DNA from: Bacillus sp. SD075
GTDB taxonomy: Bacteria; Bacillota; Bacilli; Bacillales; DSM-1321
Direction of reading: 5' to 3'
Assembly (NCBI RefSeq): GCF_017355165.1
Contig: NZ_JADILK010000004.1
Coordinates: forward strand, 165,244-229,243
Length of the DNA stretch: 64,000 nucleotides
Part shown: positions 46,863-55,252 of the stretch, one piece after another
Layout of the letters: every line of letters starts with the position of its first letter
Numbering within the stretch: the stretch's first letter is position 1
The notes under the pieces: model-generated
Told to the model about the DNA's origin: nothing
Seen by the model: the letters and a program-made list of their open reading frames with translations, nothing else
The model's database searches: none
Program-made: the position numbers and the translations under genes

Positions 46863-49136
46863 ATGAATCAAGCAAAATCTGGCAATGAAATCGTACATTT
46901 ACATACCGTTTCAGCTGGTGAGCTGCAGACACTTTTTGAAAAAGGAAAACGTGATCAGCTTTCTTGTATCATTTGTCATAAACCAGTGAAATTATTTATT
47001 GGAATCCAAGATACACCTTATTTTTATCATAGTGACCCCTTGCAGGGACCCTGTGAAATGCCAATTTCAGATCCAATAGATGGGGACAAGCCATTAGAAT
47101 ATATGGAACAGAATGGATTTAGGATTCCTACATCACGAACCATTACGGAAACAAAAACCATTACAGAACCGTTCCTTAAAAGCCGGCCCATAACCGGCAA
47201 TCCAAATTATTCAGATAAATCATATGGTCTGGCACAATCAGAGGAACCATACTTTCAAGAATTATCCTCCTCAGGGGTTATTCTCGATGCAGAGCAACTC
47301 AAGGCAGTAATGACGATCGATGGTCCCATTCTCGTCCTTTCAGGGGCAGGCAGCGGGAAAACCCGCGTATTGACGGTACGTACTGCCTATATGCTTACAG
47401 TAAAAAAGATTGATCCAAAAAGTATCATGCTTGTAACATTTACGGCGAAATCAGCAAAGGAAATGCAGCAGCGTCTGCTCGGCTATCCCTATATGACTCC
47501 TTCCCTTGTTTCTCAAATTGTTAGCGGGACCTTTCATAGCATTTTTTATAAAATCCTGATTTTTCATGAACCAGCCAAATGGCAGCGCGATTTCCTATTG
47601 AAGTGGGAGTGGGAAAAGGAAAAGGTATTAAAACAGGCTGGAAGGGAATTGGAACTTGATGATAAGGAATTTGCATATGATCAAGCCCTTCAACAAATTG
47701 GGCTTTGGAAAAACTCATTAGCCTTTCCAGAAGATATTCACCCTAAAGACGATTGGGAGAAGTCGTGTTTATTTTTATATAAGAAATATGAAGAATATAA
47801 ACAACAAACAGGGAAGTATGATTTCGATGATATGCTTGTAGGCTGTTATGTATTTTTAAAAAACCACCCGGATTTTTTAAAGAAATATCAGCAAAGGTTT
47901 AACTATTTTTTGGTAGATGAATTTCAGGATATCAATAAAGTTCAATATGAATTGATAAAACTCCTCTCTGCTGAATCAAAAAATGTATGTGCAGTTGGAG
48001 ATGATGACCAATCCATCTATTCATTCCGGGGAAGTGATCCGAAGTATATTTTGAATTTCAATCATGATTTCCCTCGATCCCAAGTTGTGAAGCTTACGGA
48101 GAATTACCGATCTTCCCATGAAATTGTCGCTACAGCGAACAGATTGATCAAGCGCAACCAGAACCGGATGGAGAAAAAGATGAGGGCACAGCATGATTCA
48201 GGCCCACCCCCTGTTTTATTTTATCCTTATGATGAGGAATTGGAAGCAACGATGATCGTATCCGATATCCAAGAGAAAATATCCAAGGGAGCAAATCCTG
48301 GGGACTTTGCAGTATTGTACAGGACACACACGATGTCCAGGGCCATTTTTGAACGGCTAGCCGCTTCCAACCTGCCATTCGTCATTGAAAAGGATGCGGA
48401 TTCGTTTTATCAGCGCAGGGTCATTCGCGGCATGCTTGCCTTTATGCGCTTGAGTTTGTTCCCGCATGACAGCAAGGCAGCATCTGATGTCCTTTCCTCC
48501 TTATTCTTAAAGCAAAGTATATTACAGGAGTTAAAAGCAATGACAATATTGCAGGATTGTGATTTCATCGATGCATTTGCTTTTGTTAAGACAGGACATG
48601 CTTTTCAGGAACGAAAATTAAAAACGGTTCCAGGACAGATCCGCTCTTTAAAAAATTTGTCGCCACTCGTAGCTTTAGAAATCATCGAGAAAGATTTAGG
48701 ATACCAGGAATATGTAAAAAAACGCGGAAATGATGCGAACCTGGAAAAAGGGTCCGATGATATCCGTGACTTAAAGGTGGCAGCAAAGCGTTTTCCGACC
48801 GTCGCCGCTTTCCTTGAACATGTCGATCATATGACTGCGATGGTCCAAGAGATTAAACAGCTATCGAAACATTTTAAGGATGCCATACAGCTTACCACCA
48901 TACACCGTTCCAAAGGGCTTGAATATCAAACCGTTTATGTCCTTGCTGCTGTCGATGGCAGCATTCCTCATGATTTCGCACTTGAATCTTACCGAAAAGG
49001 GGAACTATCCCCTCTTGAGGAGGAAAGACGATTGCTCTATGTAGCGGCAACCAGGGCTAAAAAGGAACTTTACCTTTCCATCCTGCAAACTAGACGCGGC
49101 CGGAACGCCCACCCATCACGTTTCCTGAAGCTTTGA
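46863..49136 (+). CDS. yjcD: UvrD/Rep-family DNA helicase (YjcD)
   Basis: About 757 residues. An N-terminal CIICHKPVKLFIGIQ...FYHSD metal-binding-like segment precedes a superfamily 1A helicase: Walker A SGAGSGKTRVL (about 160), VTFTAKSAKEM, Walker B DEFQDIN (about 351), VGDDDQSIYSFRGSDP, VKLTENYRSS, LTTIHRSKGLEYQ and VAATRAKKELYL. All helicase motifs are intact. The frame opens at 46815 without a ribosome site; AGAGGT before ATG 46863 is a better start. Location and size fit YjcD. Role in repair is inferred. Confidence 0.88.
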   Translation: MNQAKSGNEIVHLHTVSAGELQTLFEKGKRDQLSCIICHKPVKLFIGIQDTPYFYHSDPLQGPCEMPISDPIDGDKPLEYMEQNGFRIPTSRTITETKTITEPFLKSRPITGNPNYSDKSYGLAQSEEPYFQELSSSGVILDAEQLKAVMTIDGPILVLSGAGSGKTRVLTVRTAYMLTVKKIDPKSIMLVTFTAKSAKEMQQRLLGYPYMTPSLVSQIVSGTFHSIFYKILIFHEPAKWQRDFLLKWEWEKEKVLKQAGRELELDDKEFAYDQALQQIGLWKNSLAFPEDIHPKDDWEKSCLFLYKKYEEYKQQTGKYDFDDMLVGCYVFLKNHPDFLKKYQQRFNYFLVDEFQDINKVQYELIKLLSAESKNVCAVGDDDQSIYSFRGSDPKYILNFNHDFPRSQVVKLTENYRSSHEIVATANRLIKRNQNRMEKKMRAQHDSGPPPVLFYPYDEELEATMIVSDIQEKISKGANPGDFAVLYRTHTMSRAIFERLAASNLPFVIEKDADSFYQRRVIRGMLAFMRLSLFPHDSKAASDVLSSLFLKQSILQELKAMTILQDCDFIDAFAFVKTGHAFQERKLKTVPGQIRSLKNLSPLVALEIIEKDLGYQEYVKKRGNDANLEKGSDDIRDLKVAAKRFPTVAAFLEHVDHMTAMVQEIKQLSKHFKDAIQLTTIHRSKGLEYQTVYVLAAVDGSIPHDFALESYRKGELSPLEEERRLLYVAATRAKKELYLSILQTRRGRNAHPSRFLKL

Positions 49137-49416
49137 CAAAAAGCTGATGCTATCCACCTTGGGAAAAGGAGGGATAAAACAAAAGGGAGGTTCGGAATGG
49201 TCCACAACTTCATCAAGGTTTTCATTACCAGACCAGGTTTTAAAACACTAACCAAGTCTTTATTATGAGACGAATCCTCATTGGATTGAAGTAATTTGCG
49301 ACACTCCTGCCGAATAACTGGCTAGCCGAGACCCCACTAGATGCATGCTATGAGACTTGGCAGACAGTCGGCGAAAAGGGAGCGGATTTCTGAAATCAAC
49401 TACAGTTTTTTTAAAT
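49137..49416. other. Intergenic, no gene
   Basis: No frame with a ribosome site; a plus-strand frame crossing this area (49357-49893) is antisense to spoVIF and is made by hairpins. Confidence 0.5.
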
Positions 49417-49495
49417 AAAAAGACTGCAGGCAAACTCGCTTTTCTTCGAGTTTGTCTACAGTCTGAAGGCCTGCATGATAGCAGGCCTTTTTGTC
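49417..49495. terminator. Two tandem hairpins between yjcD and spoVIF
   Basis: First, agactgcaggcaaactcg pairs with cgagtttgtctacagtct (18-bp arm with mismatches, 8-nt loop). Second, ggcctgc-atgata-gcaggcc is followed by T5 on the plus strand. Convergent genes share them. Confidence 0.85.
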
Positions 49496-49748
49496 ACTTT
49501 TTATTTATCATATTGGAAATAGTCCCGAAATCCAGTTTATTCCCTTCAGCTATGATGGAATGGACGATTTTATCTTCCGTTTCCTTATTGACCGGTTTGT
49601 TCGCTATTTTTGATACGCGCTTAATGACGTTTCTAACTGTTGTTTCATCTTTGAAATTGGCCCCTTGCAGCGAGTTTGCCAATTCTAATACATCTTTCAT
49701 ATTCACGCCCGTTTTACCTTCTATGTTTTTAAAAAAGTTATTATCCAT
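49494..49748 (-). CDS. spoVIF: Stage VI sporulation protein F
   Basis: 84 residues: MDNNFFKNIEGKTGVNMKDV, then LQGANFKDETTVRNVIKRVS. Matches SpoVIF (YjcC), a mother-cell factor needed for coat assembly that affects GerE levels. The neighbour yjcD is the same as in B. subtilis. Confidence 0.88.
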   Translation of the reverse strand: MDNNFFKNIEGKTGVNMKDVLELANSLQGANFKDETTVRNVIKRVSKIANKPVNKETEDKIVHSIIAEGNKLDFGTISNMINKK

Positions 49749-49821
49749 ACCTAAGCCCCTCCCTTTTCTGTACCTATCCTATGGTATTATCAGAAAAATG
49801 GTGCTTGGCCCATACAAAAAA

Positions 49822-49858
49822 AATAAATGGAATAGGCTTCTTCTGCCTATTCCATTTA
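49822..49858 (-). terminator. Terminator of the YjcZ gene
   Basis: aaatggaatagg / cctattccattt stem, with T7 after it on the minus strand. Confidence 0.85.
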
Positions 49859-49860
49859 CC

Positions 49861-50013
49861 TTAGCAGAAAGAAGCCCCTACAATGATCAATAGGATAAAT
49901 AATACAACGATTATCGCGAAAGTAGAGCCTCCGCCACCGTATCCTCCGCCATAACCGCCGCCGTATCCATAACCGCTGCCGGCACAACAACCGTAGCCAC
50001 CATAACCAAACAT
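49861..50013 (-). CDS. YjcZ/SscA-family small sporulation protein
   Basis: 50 residues. A Gly/Tyr-rich head ([14 protein letters not shown]) is followed by one hydrophobic helix ([19 protein letters not shown]) at the C-terminus. This is the YjcZ family, small spore proteins of the coat or forespore. GAGGTG before ATG 50013 fixes the start. Confidence 0.85.
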   Translation of the reverse strand: MFGYGGYGCCAGSGYGYGGGYGGGYGGGGSTFAIIVVLFILLIIVGASFC

Positions 50014-50114
50014 ATATATCACCTCGCTCTCGCTAAAGCTTACTGATAACATATGTAGGTCTGGACAAATATGTATAGGCCATGTCCTAGTCCAGGCTGC
50101 CTATTTAGCTTATT

Positions 50115-50471
50115 TTATCCTTTTGGTCTGAAAACCAAAGCTCCGATGAATCCAAAAATGATTGCTGCAGAGATACCCGAACTTGTAATTTCAAACATAC
50201 CAGTCAGTACGCCAACTAAACCATGTTTTTCCGATTCCATCATCGCCCCGTTCACCAGCGAGTTCCCAAACGAAACAATCGGTATGGTTGCTCCGGCACC
50301 GGCAAAGTCAACAAGTGGCTCATATAAATCAAATCCGCCAAGTACAGCCCCTATTACAACGAATAAGCTTAACGTATGTGCTGGTGTCAGCTTAGCAACA
50401 TCAAAAAGAAGCTGGCCGACTACACAGATCAAGCCACCGATGACAAAGGCCCAAAAAAACATTGCTAACAT
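50115..50471 (-). CDS. spoVAE: Stage V sporulation protein AE (SpoVAEb type)
   Basis: 118 residues with four or so membrane helices: [41 protein letters not shown] membrane part of the SpoVA channel that loads and releases dipicolinic acid in the spore. Last gene of yhcN-like-spoVAC-spoVAD-spoVAE. Confidence 0.9.
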   Translation of the reverse strand: MLAMFFWAFVIGGLICVVGQLLFDVAKLTPAHTLSLFVVIGAVLGGFDLYEPLVDFAGAGATIPIVSFGNSLVNGAMMESEKHGLVGVLTGMFEITSSGISAAIIFGFIGALVFRPKG

Positions 50472-50487
50472 CGAAATCTCTCCTTTT

Positions 50488-51513
50488 TCATGAATTCATC
50501 CCATATTCAATGGCTACCGCATGGGCAATGCAGGGAATCGTATCCTTTTGCTGGACGGAAAGTGGAGACAATAATGCTCCTGTTGCAACAAGCAGGATTT
50601 TTTTATATTTACCAGATATCATTTCATTGAGTATATGACCGTATAAAACCACTGCCGAACATCCCGCACCGCTCCCGCCAGCCAAAACAGGCTGATCCTT
50701 TTTAAAAATCATCAATCCGCAATCCTTGAATTTTTCCTGATTGATGTCAAAGCCCTTTTGCTTCAATAAGTCAATGGCTGTCTCCCTCCCTATTTGACCT
50801 AAATCACCGGTAATGATGAAATCGTAATCATCCGGGGTCAAACCAGTATCTTTAAAATGGGCAATTATCGTATCGACGGCCGCCGGGGCCATCGCTCCCC
50901 CCATATTGAAAGGATCTTTCAATCCCATGTCAATGACCTTTCCGATAGTGGCCGAGACAATATGGGGAAATTCCCCTTGCTTGCTTCCATTGGGAGCAAC
51001 CAGCGCCACTCCCGCTCCTGTTATCGTCCATTGAGCTGTAGGTGGTTTCTGCCCTCCATATTCAGTTGGATAACGAAATTGCTTTTCAACAGCTGCATTG
51101 TGGCTTGAGGCGCCTGTCAACACATAGTTAGCCCCACCATAATTAGTGATGAAGGCAGCCAGAGCAAGCCCTTCCATTGAAGTGGAACAGGCTCCAAACA
51201 AGCCGAAATATGGAATTCCATTAGTTCTGGCTGCAAAACTTGTAGGTGTAACCTGATTGATTAAATCACCCGCCAATAAAAATTGTACCTGTTCCTTGTC
51301 GATTTTACCTTTTTCCAATGCAAGCTCAACCGCTTTTTCAATCAAATGTCGATGAGCCTTCTCATATGAATCCTGCTCCATCCACAAATCATCGAATAGA
51401 ATATCGAAATCACCCGCGATTTCTCCATTTGCTTCAAATGGCCCGCCTGTTACCCCTGTTTCCAAGATGACCGGCTTATTGGTGAACATCCATGATTGTT
51501 TTCCCTTTAACAC
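50488..51513 (-). CDS. spoVAD: Stage V sporulation protein AD
   Basis: 341 residues, thiolase-like fold. SpoVAD binds dipicolinic acid on the outer face of the spore inner membrane. Typical stretches are [36 protein letters not shown] (the Cys-Ser-Thr pocket), [13 protein letters not shown] and [15 protein letters not shown]. It starts 3 nt before the preceding spoVAC stop region, so translation is tightly linked. Confidence 0.92.
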   Translation of the reverse strand: MLKGKQSWMFTNKPVILETGVTGGPFEANGEIAGDFDILFDDLWMEQDSYEKAHRHLIEKAVELALEKGKIDKEQVQFLLAGDLINQVTPTSFAARTNGIPYFGLFGACSTSMEGLALAAFITNYGGANYVLTGASSHNAAVEKQFRYPTEYGGQKPPTAQWTITGAGVALVAPNGSKQGEFPHIVSATIGKVIDMGLKDPFNMGGAMAPAAVDTIIAHFKDTGLTPDDYDFIITGDLGQIGRETAIDLLKQKGFDINQEKFKDCGLMIFKKDQPVLAGGSGAGCSAVVLYGHILNEMISGKYKKILLVATGALLSPLSVQQKDTIPCIAHAVAIEYGMNS

Positions 51514-51516
51514 CGC

Positions 51517-51987
51517 TTAGCCCCCAATCATTTGATAAAGCGTTTTTATCAATGCCACGACAAAGGCTGAAAATACTCCAAATAAAATGACCGATCCGGC
51601 CAATTTAAACATATTGGATCCAACGCCAAGTACAAAACCCTCCGTCCGATGTTCGATTGCTGCCGAAATGACTGCGTTACCGAATCCTGTAACAGGGACG
51701 GCACTTCCTGCCCCGCCAAACTGGCCAATCCGGTCATAAAATCCGAAACCGGTCATCAAAAGAGCCAGGAACACCATGGTAGCAGTTGTGGGACCACCTG
51801 CTGTCTGTTCCGTAAAGTTGAAAAAGTAAATATAGAAGTAGGAAATGGATTGTCCCACTATGCAGAAAATGCCGCCTACTAAAAAGGCTTTCAAACAATT
51901 CTTCACTATTGGTCTTTTAATTTCATGCTTTCCTTGGAGCTCTTGATACGCATCCTGCAGCGGGGTCGTTTTCTCCTTGCCGCTCAT
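51517..51987 (-). CDS. spoVAC: Stage V sporulation protein AC
   Basis: 156 residues with membrane helices: KAFLVGGIFCIVGQSISYFY, FGGAGSAVPVTGFGNAVISA. SpoVAC is the mechanosensitive channel part of the SpoVA complex. The next gene begins 3 nt on. Confidence 0.92.
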   Translation of the reverse strand: MSGKEKTTPLQDAYQELQGKHEIKRPIVKNCLKAFLVGGIFCIVGQSISYFYIYFFNFTEQTAGGPTTATMVFLALLMTGFGFYDRIGQFGGAGSAVPVTGFGNAVISAAIEHRTEGFVLGVGSNMFKLAGSVILFGVFSAFVVALIKTLYQMIGG

Positions 51988-52004
51988 AGTACCGAACCTC
52001 TCTT

Positions 52005-52502
52005 CTAAATTAATTCTTTTTGAAGTTCTTCAATTTCTTTAAACTTCTTCCTTGCCTTTTTCTCGGGTACATCTTTGTCCTTGAGTAACTCGTTCAATCT
52101 TACAGACTCCAAAAAGATTTTATAATCGCTTGATACGATAAAATCATTGTTGGGAAACTGCTCTTCCAGATGTTCAGTCACAGTCTTTTCAATTTTCTTC
52201 ATATGAAAACGTTGCAAATGCTTAACTTTATAAGCGACGATAATCTTTTTATCGTTTTTCACGACAATCACGTCATAGATCGTGTCTTCATTAGCCACTG
52301 TTTCCTTTACCTTTGAAATCAGTCCCTTTTCATCCTCCTCATCCATTCCATTAATGATATCCATCGGTTCAGGATTCGTACGTTTAATCATGGCTAAATT
52401 CTCCGTTGTTCCATCATTCTTATTGCTGCAAGCAGTAAGCACACACATAACAACTATAAACACCAGCATGCTGACCTTAAAAACCGTTCCTTGTTTGAAC
52501 AT
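52005..52502 (-). CDS. YhcN/YlaJ-family sporulation lipoprotein
   Basis: 165 residues. A signal peptide with lipobox VLTAC (about residue 25) is followed by an acidic linker and a YhcN-like domain (ISKVKETVANEDTIYDVIVV, VAYKVKHLQRFHMKKIEKTV, FIVSSDYKIFLES). These lipoproteins sit on the spore inner membrane. Immediately upstream of spoVAC, this order (YhcN-like, spoVAC, spoVAD, spoVAEb) is the core of the spoVA2mob-type operons tied to spore heat resistance. Confidence 0.8.
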   Translation of the reverse strand: MFKQGTVFKVSMLVFIVVMCVLTACSNKNDGTTENLAMIKRTNPEPMDIINGMDEEDEKGLISKVKETVANEDTIYDVIVVKNDKKIIVAYKVKHLQRFHMKKIEKTVTEHLEEQFPNNDFIVSSDYKIFLESVRLNELLKDKDVPEKKARKKFKEIEELQKELI

Positions 52503-52583
52503 TGAATCACATCCTAATTTATCGTTCTATTGTTATTTTCTTGTTTAACTGTTTTTTTATGAATGGTAGGATTAGGAAATAAA

Positions 52584-52612
52584 AAAACCTTTCCGAAACG
52601 GAAAGGTTTTTT
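52584..52612. terminator. Perfect bidirectional terminator
   Basis: aaaacctttccg-aaa-cggaaaggtttttt, T/A runs on both sides. Confidence 0.9.
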
Positions 52613-52615
52613 TAC

Positions 52616-52729
52616 TCAATAGCCTTTATTTTTATTGTTATTATTACAGCCACAGTCCTTTTTGATTTTGACCGGCTGATCTTTTTTCATCGGTTTGGCA
52701 TAAGTCCATGGATTCTGTTTCTGATTCAA
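52616..52729 (-). CDS. Small Asn-rich protein, TTG start
   Basis: 37 residues, MNQKQNPWTYAKPMKKDQPV and then a CGCNNNNKNKGY tail, from a TTG with AAAGGAGGG 8 nt upstream. Codon pattern and ribosome site support a real gene. A Cys-Gly-Cys and poly-Asn tail in a spore-gene cluster suggests a coat-associated peptide; no family recognised. Confidence 0.55.
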   Translation of the reverse strand: MNQKQNPWTYAKPMKKDQPVKIKKDCGCNNNNKNKGY

Positions 52730-52791
52730 TTTATGACCCTCCTTTAAGATCTATAACATACTATATGAACGAAGAGACAAGTTGTTTCCAA

Positions 52792-53157
52792 TCAAATGTC
52801 CATAATTTTACTGATTATAACCTCAATCATCGCTCCTAATGCTGCTACGGCAAGGATCAATATCAGTACGTCACCTATAAACCAATGTTGGATATAAAGA
52901 AAAACCAGAAAAAGACTGACCCAGACACCCACACACCAAAAACAGCTTAGCAATTGTCCAAACCAGCCAATCAAGCCCTTTTCCTTGGGCATTAAAAATA
53001 TTTCCACTTCTCCTTCTTCATTTTTTTCCTCTATCTCTTTAAAAAAGGGGAGGCGCAGCGGCTCCATGATTTTATCGAAAACGATCAGGCGTGTAAGCCT
53101 GAATGAAGCCAAGCCTAATATAATAAATAAGGTAAATTCATTTTGTGGGAGATACAT
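52792..53157 (-). CDS. yjcA: DUF1360 membrane protein (YjcA)
   Basis: 121 residues, DUF1360: FIILGLASFRLTRLIVFDKI, then WFGQLLSCFWCVGVWVSLFL. Three or so membrane helices and a paired-Cys WC motif. In B. subtilis YjcA is a SigE-controlled sporulation protein beside the cotVWXYZ cluster, which matches this neighbourhood. Confidence 0.82.
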   Translation of the reverse strand: MYLPQNEFTLFIILGLASFRLTRLIVFDKIMEPLRLPFFKEIEEKNEEGEVEIFLMPKEKGLIGWFGQLLSCFWCVGVWVSLFLVFLYIQHWFIGDVLILILAVAALGAMIEVIISKIMDI

Positions 53158-53171
53158 CTAATATTGCTCCT

Positions 53172-53744
53172 TCACTTGGATTCTTCAATTATTTTAGCAT
53201 TGATAATATCCGGCAGACCCACGAAACGAATATGGTTCCCTCTTTTAATCTTCACTGATTCCCCCTTCATTCCCAACACATGAAACTGAAGCGTTTCACC
53301 GTTAATAACAGCCTCACATAATGGCTTCGGAAAACCTTGATGATTGGAAAGGCGGGAAATAATGTCCCGTGAAGATTCTTTTTTCTCCGCCTTTTTTCTT
53401 TTTCTCTTAACTGGCTTTTCGTTTTCCTGTTCTATTTGTTCAGGATGTGCCATTTGTTCAACCGGAGTTTGCTCAGGGACATATTGTTCGGTGATTTCCC
53501 TTAATCCCGAAATCTCTTTTTCAATTTCCTTCATGGCCTCATAAACACCAAATTCGCGTTTGACTTTTTCTATTTTTTCTTCCTTATCATCCTCGCCATC
53601 CTGAAGTTCCGGCTCAACGCTGTCTTGAGGTGTACCCTTTTTCGTTCGAAAATCACTTTGCATATTCCCACGCAGATCTGATATTTTTGCTTGATCGACA
53701 TATAAAAGCGGTTTGGATTCCTTATCGTCATTTTTCTCTGACAT
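53172..53744 (-). CDS. cotO: Spore coat protein CotO
   Basis: 190 residues. A disordered, highly charged N-terminal two thirds (EDDKEEKIEKVKREFG, KRKRKKAEKKESSRD) and a folded C-terminal part: FPKPLCEAVINGETLQFHVL, RFVGLPDIINAKIIEE. Place beside fabI and overall layout fit CotO (YjbX), a coat morphogenetic protein that works with CotH. Strong ribosome site TTAAGGAGGG. Confidence 0.82.
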   Translation of the reverse strand: MSEKNDDKESKPLLYVDQAKISDLRGNMQSDFRTKKGTPQDSVEPELQDGEDDKEEKIEKVKREFGVYEAMKEIEKEISGLREITEQYVPEQTPVEQMAHPEQIEQENEKPVKRKRKKAEKKESSRDIISRLSNHQGFPKPLCEAVINGETLQFHVLGMKGESVKIKRGNHIRFVGLPDIINAKIIEESK

Positions 53745-53755
53745 GAAAACCCTCC

Positions 53756-54070
53756 TTAATATTTCAGAATGTCCACAGACTGCAGCTGTTCCATCTGGTA
53801 TTGGAGCACTTTTTTCCCGAATTTATGCCTTATGAACAATCTTGATTCTTTTTTTTGTTCCAATTTCCCGAATAATATACGGTCATTGATGATGAACTTA
53901 CATACAGGCTTAGGTGCAAAGGCTGGAAGTCGTGACAATAGCTCCACCAATTCCTCGGCGGTATATGAAGTGCTGATATTTTTTTCATTCACAATAATTT
54001 GTCTCTTCAGCGTATGGTGTATGGTTTGTTTTCCAACAGTGCAAGGCAGACCAACTTTCTTTACGTCCAT
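53756..54070 (-). CDS. CotO-like short paralogue
   Basis: 104 residues. Its C-terminal half parallels that of CotO: APKPVCKFIINDRILFGKLE, then FGKKVLQYQMEQLQSVDILK, aligned with PKPLCEAVINGETLQFHVLG and RFVGLPDIINAK. It lacks the long charged arm. It precedes cotO by 11 nt in the same operon. A coat protein role is inferred from the shared domain. Confidence 0.65.
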   Translation of the reverse strand: MDVKKVGLPCTVGKQTIHHTLKRQIIVNEKNISTSYTAEELVELLSRLPAFAPKPVCKFIINDRILFGKLEQKKESRLFIRHKFGKKVLQYQMEQLQSVDILKY

Positions 54071-54303
54071 GATGCCCCTCCTTTTTCACGAATAGGGTTG
54101 AAAGCAGGTTTTTGCCGGTTCTCGCAATCAATGAATATCAGCTCTATGTATCATTTATATGAGATTCATCCTTCTTTATGCTGGGGATGTGCCACTCCCC
54201 AAAAAAAGGACAGTAATCAATTCTGGATATGTTGGGGATGAGGGGAGAAAAACTAAATCATTTGAAGATGAAAAAATCAGAGCAATTCAAGATATGCAGA
54301 GTG

Positions 54304-54347
54304 GACAACAAAAAAGGGGACCGATATCGGCCCCCTTTTTTGTTGTC
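54304..54347. terminator. Bidirectional terminator, fabI side
   Basis: gacaacaaaaaagggg / ccccttttttgttgtc with ccgatatcgg in the centre; ends fabI leftward. Confidence 0.9.
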
Positions 54348-55119
54348 ATCCGATTATATGGTAACCGGAATCCACATGGATATTTTCCCCGGTAATCCCG
54401 CGGGACATGTCACTTAATAAAAATACTGCCGTATCCCCAACTTCTTCAGGAGTCGTTGTACGGCGGAGCGGTGCTTCTTCCTCAATTTTCTTTAAAATTG
54501 TATTGAAGTCACGAACACCTTTAGCGGATAAGGTACGGATTGGACCTGCTGAAATTGCATTCACTCGAATGTTATCTTTGCCAAGATCACTTGATAGGTA
54601 ACGGACATTGGCTTCAAGTGAAGCCTTAGCCACTCCCATTACATTATAATTTGGCATAACCCGTTCTCCGCCAAGATACGTCATTGTGACAATGCTGCCA
54701 CCTTCCGGCATGATTTCCTTCGCCGCTTTAGCTACAGCCGTTAAAGAGAATGAACTGATATTATGGGCAAGCAAGAATCCTTCACGGCTCGTGTTGACGA
54801 ATTCACCGTCAAGCTCTTCCTTGTTAGCAAATGCGATACTATGTGCCACGCCATGAATGATACCTGCTTCTTCCTTAATCGTCGCAAAACATTTTTCAAT
54901 GCTTTCATCCTTTGTTACATCACATTGCAAAATGCTGGAGGGCTCCCCCTCCAATGTAGAAGATAGTTCCCTAACGCTTTTTTCTGTACGGTCTTTTCCG
55001 TAAGTGAATATCAGCTTTGCACCAGCTTTATGTAAGGAACGGGCAACTCCCCATGCAATACTTCTTTTATTCGCTACACCCATTATGACAAACGTTTTTC
55101 CCTCTAATGAAAAAGTCAT
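54346..55119 (-). CDS. fabI: Enoyl-ACP reductase FabI
   Basis: 257 residues, SDR fold. The last reductive step of fatty-acid elongation with NAD(P)H. N-terminal GVANKRSIAWGVARSLHKAG nucleotide site, and the catalytic Tyr-x6-Lys in NYNVMGVAKASLEANVRYL. Followed by cotO in B. subtilis order. A FapR operator sits upstream (55151-55169). Confidence 0.93.
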   Translation of the reverse strand: MTFSLEGKTFVIMGVANKRSIAWGVARSLHKAGAKLIFTYGKDRTEKSVRELSSTLEGEPSSILQCDVTKDESIEKCFATIKEEAGIIHGVAHSIAFANKEELDGEFVNTSREGFLLAHNISSFSLTAVAKAAKEIMPEGGSIVTMTYLGGERVMPNYNVMGVAKASLEANVRYLSSDLGKDNIRVNAISAGPIRTLSAKGVRDFNTILKKIEEEAPLRRTTTPEEVGDTAVFLLSDMSRGITGENIHVDSGYHIIG

Positions 55120-55150
55120 CGTATGTGACCTCCTATTTTTAATACAAGTT

Positions 55151-55169
55151 ATTAGTACCTGCTACTAAT
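55151..55169 (-). promoter_or_regulatory. FapR operator of fabI
   Basis: Inverted repeat attagtacctgctactaat, the FapR box pattern (TTAGTAC-N-TACTAA type). FapR represses fatty-acid genes until malonyl-CoA binds it. The site is 32 nt upstream of the fabI start. Confidence 0.82.
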
Positions 55170-55252
55170 GACAGTATATCAAAATTCCTTTAATAAAAAC
55201 ACCGTTTTCTAAAGTCCTTTGGGAATAACCCTCCTAGTAGGCCTTCTTTGGC

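Noticed and set aside
49357..49893. 178-codon plus-strand frame
   Set aside because: Antisense to spoVIF, crosses two hairpins, no ribosome site, composition not protein-like.
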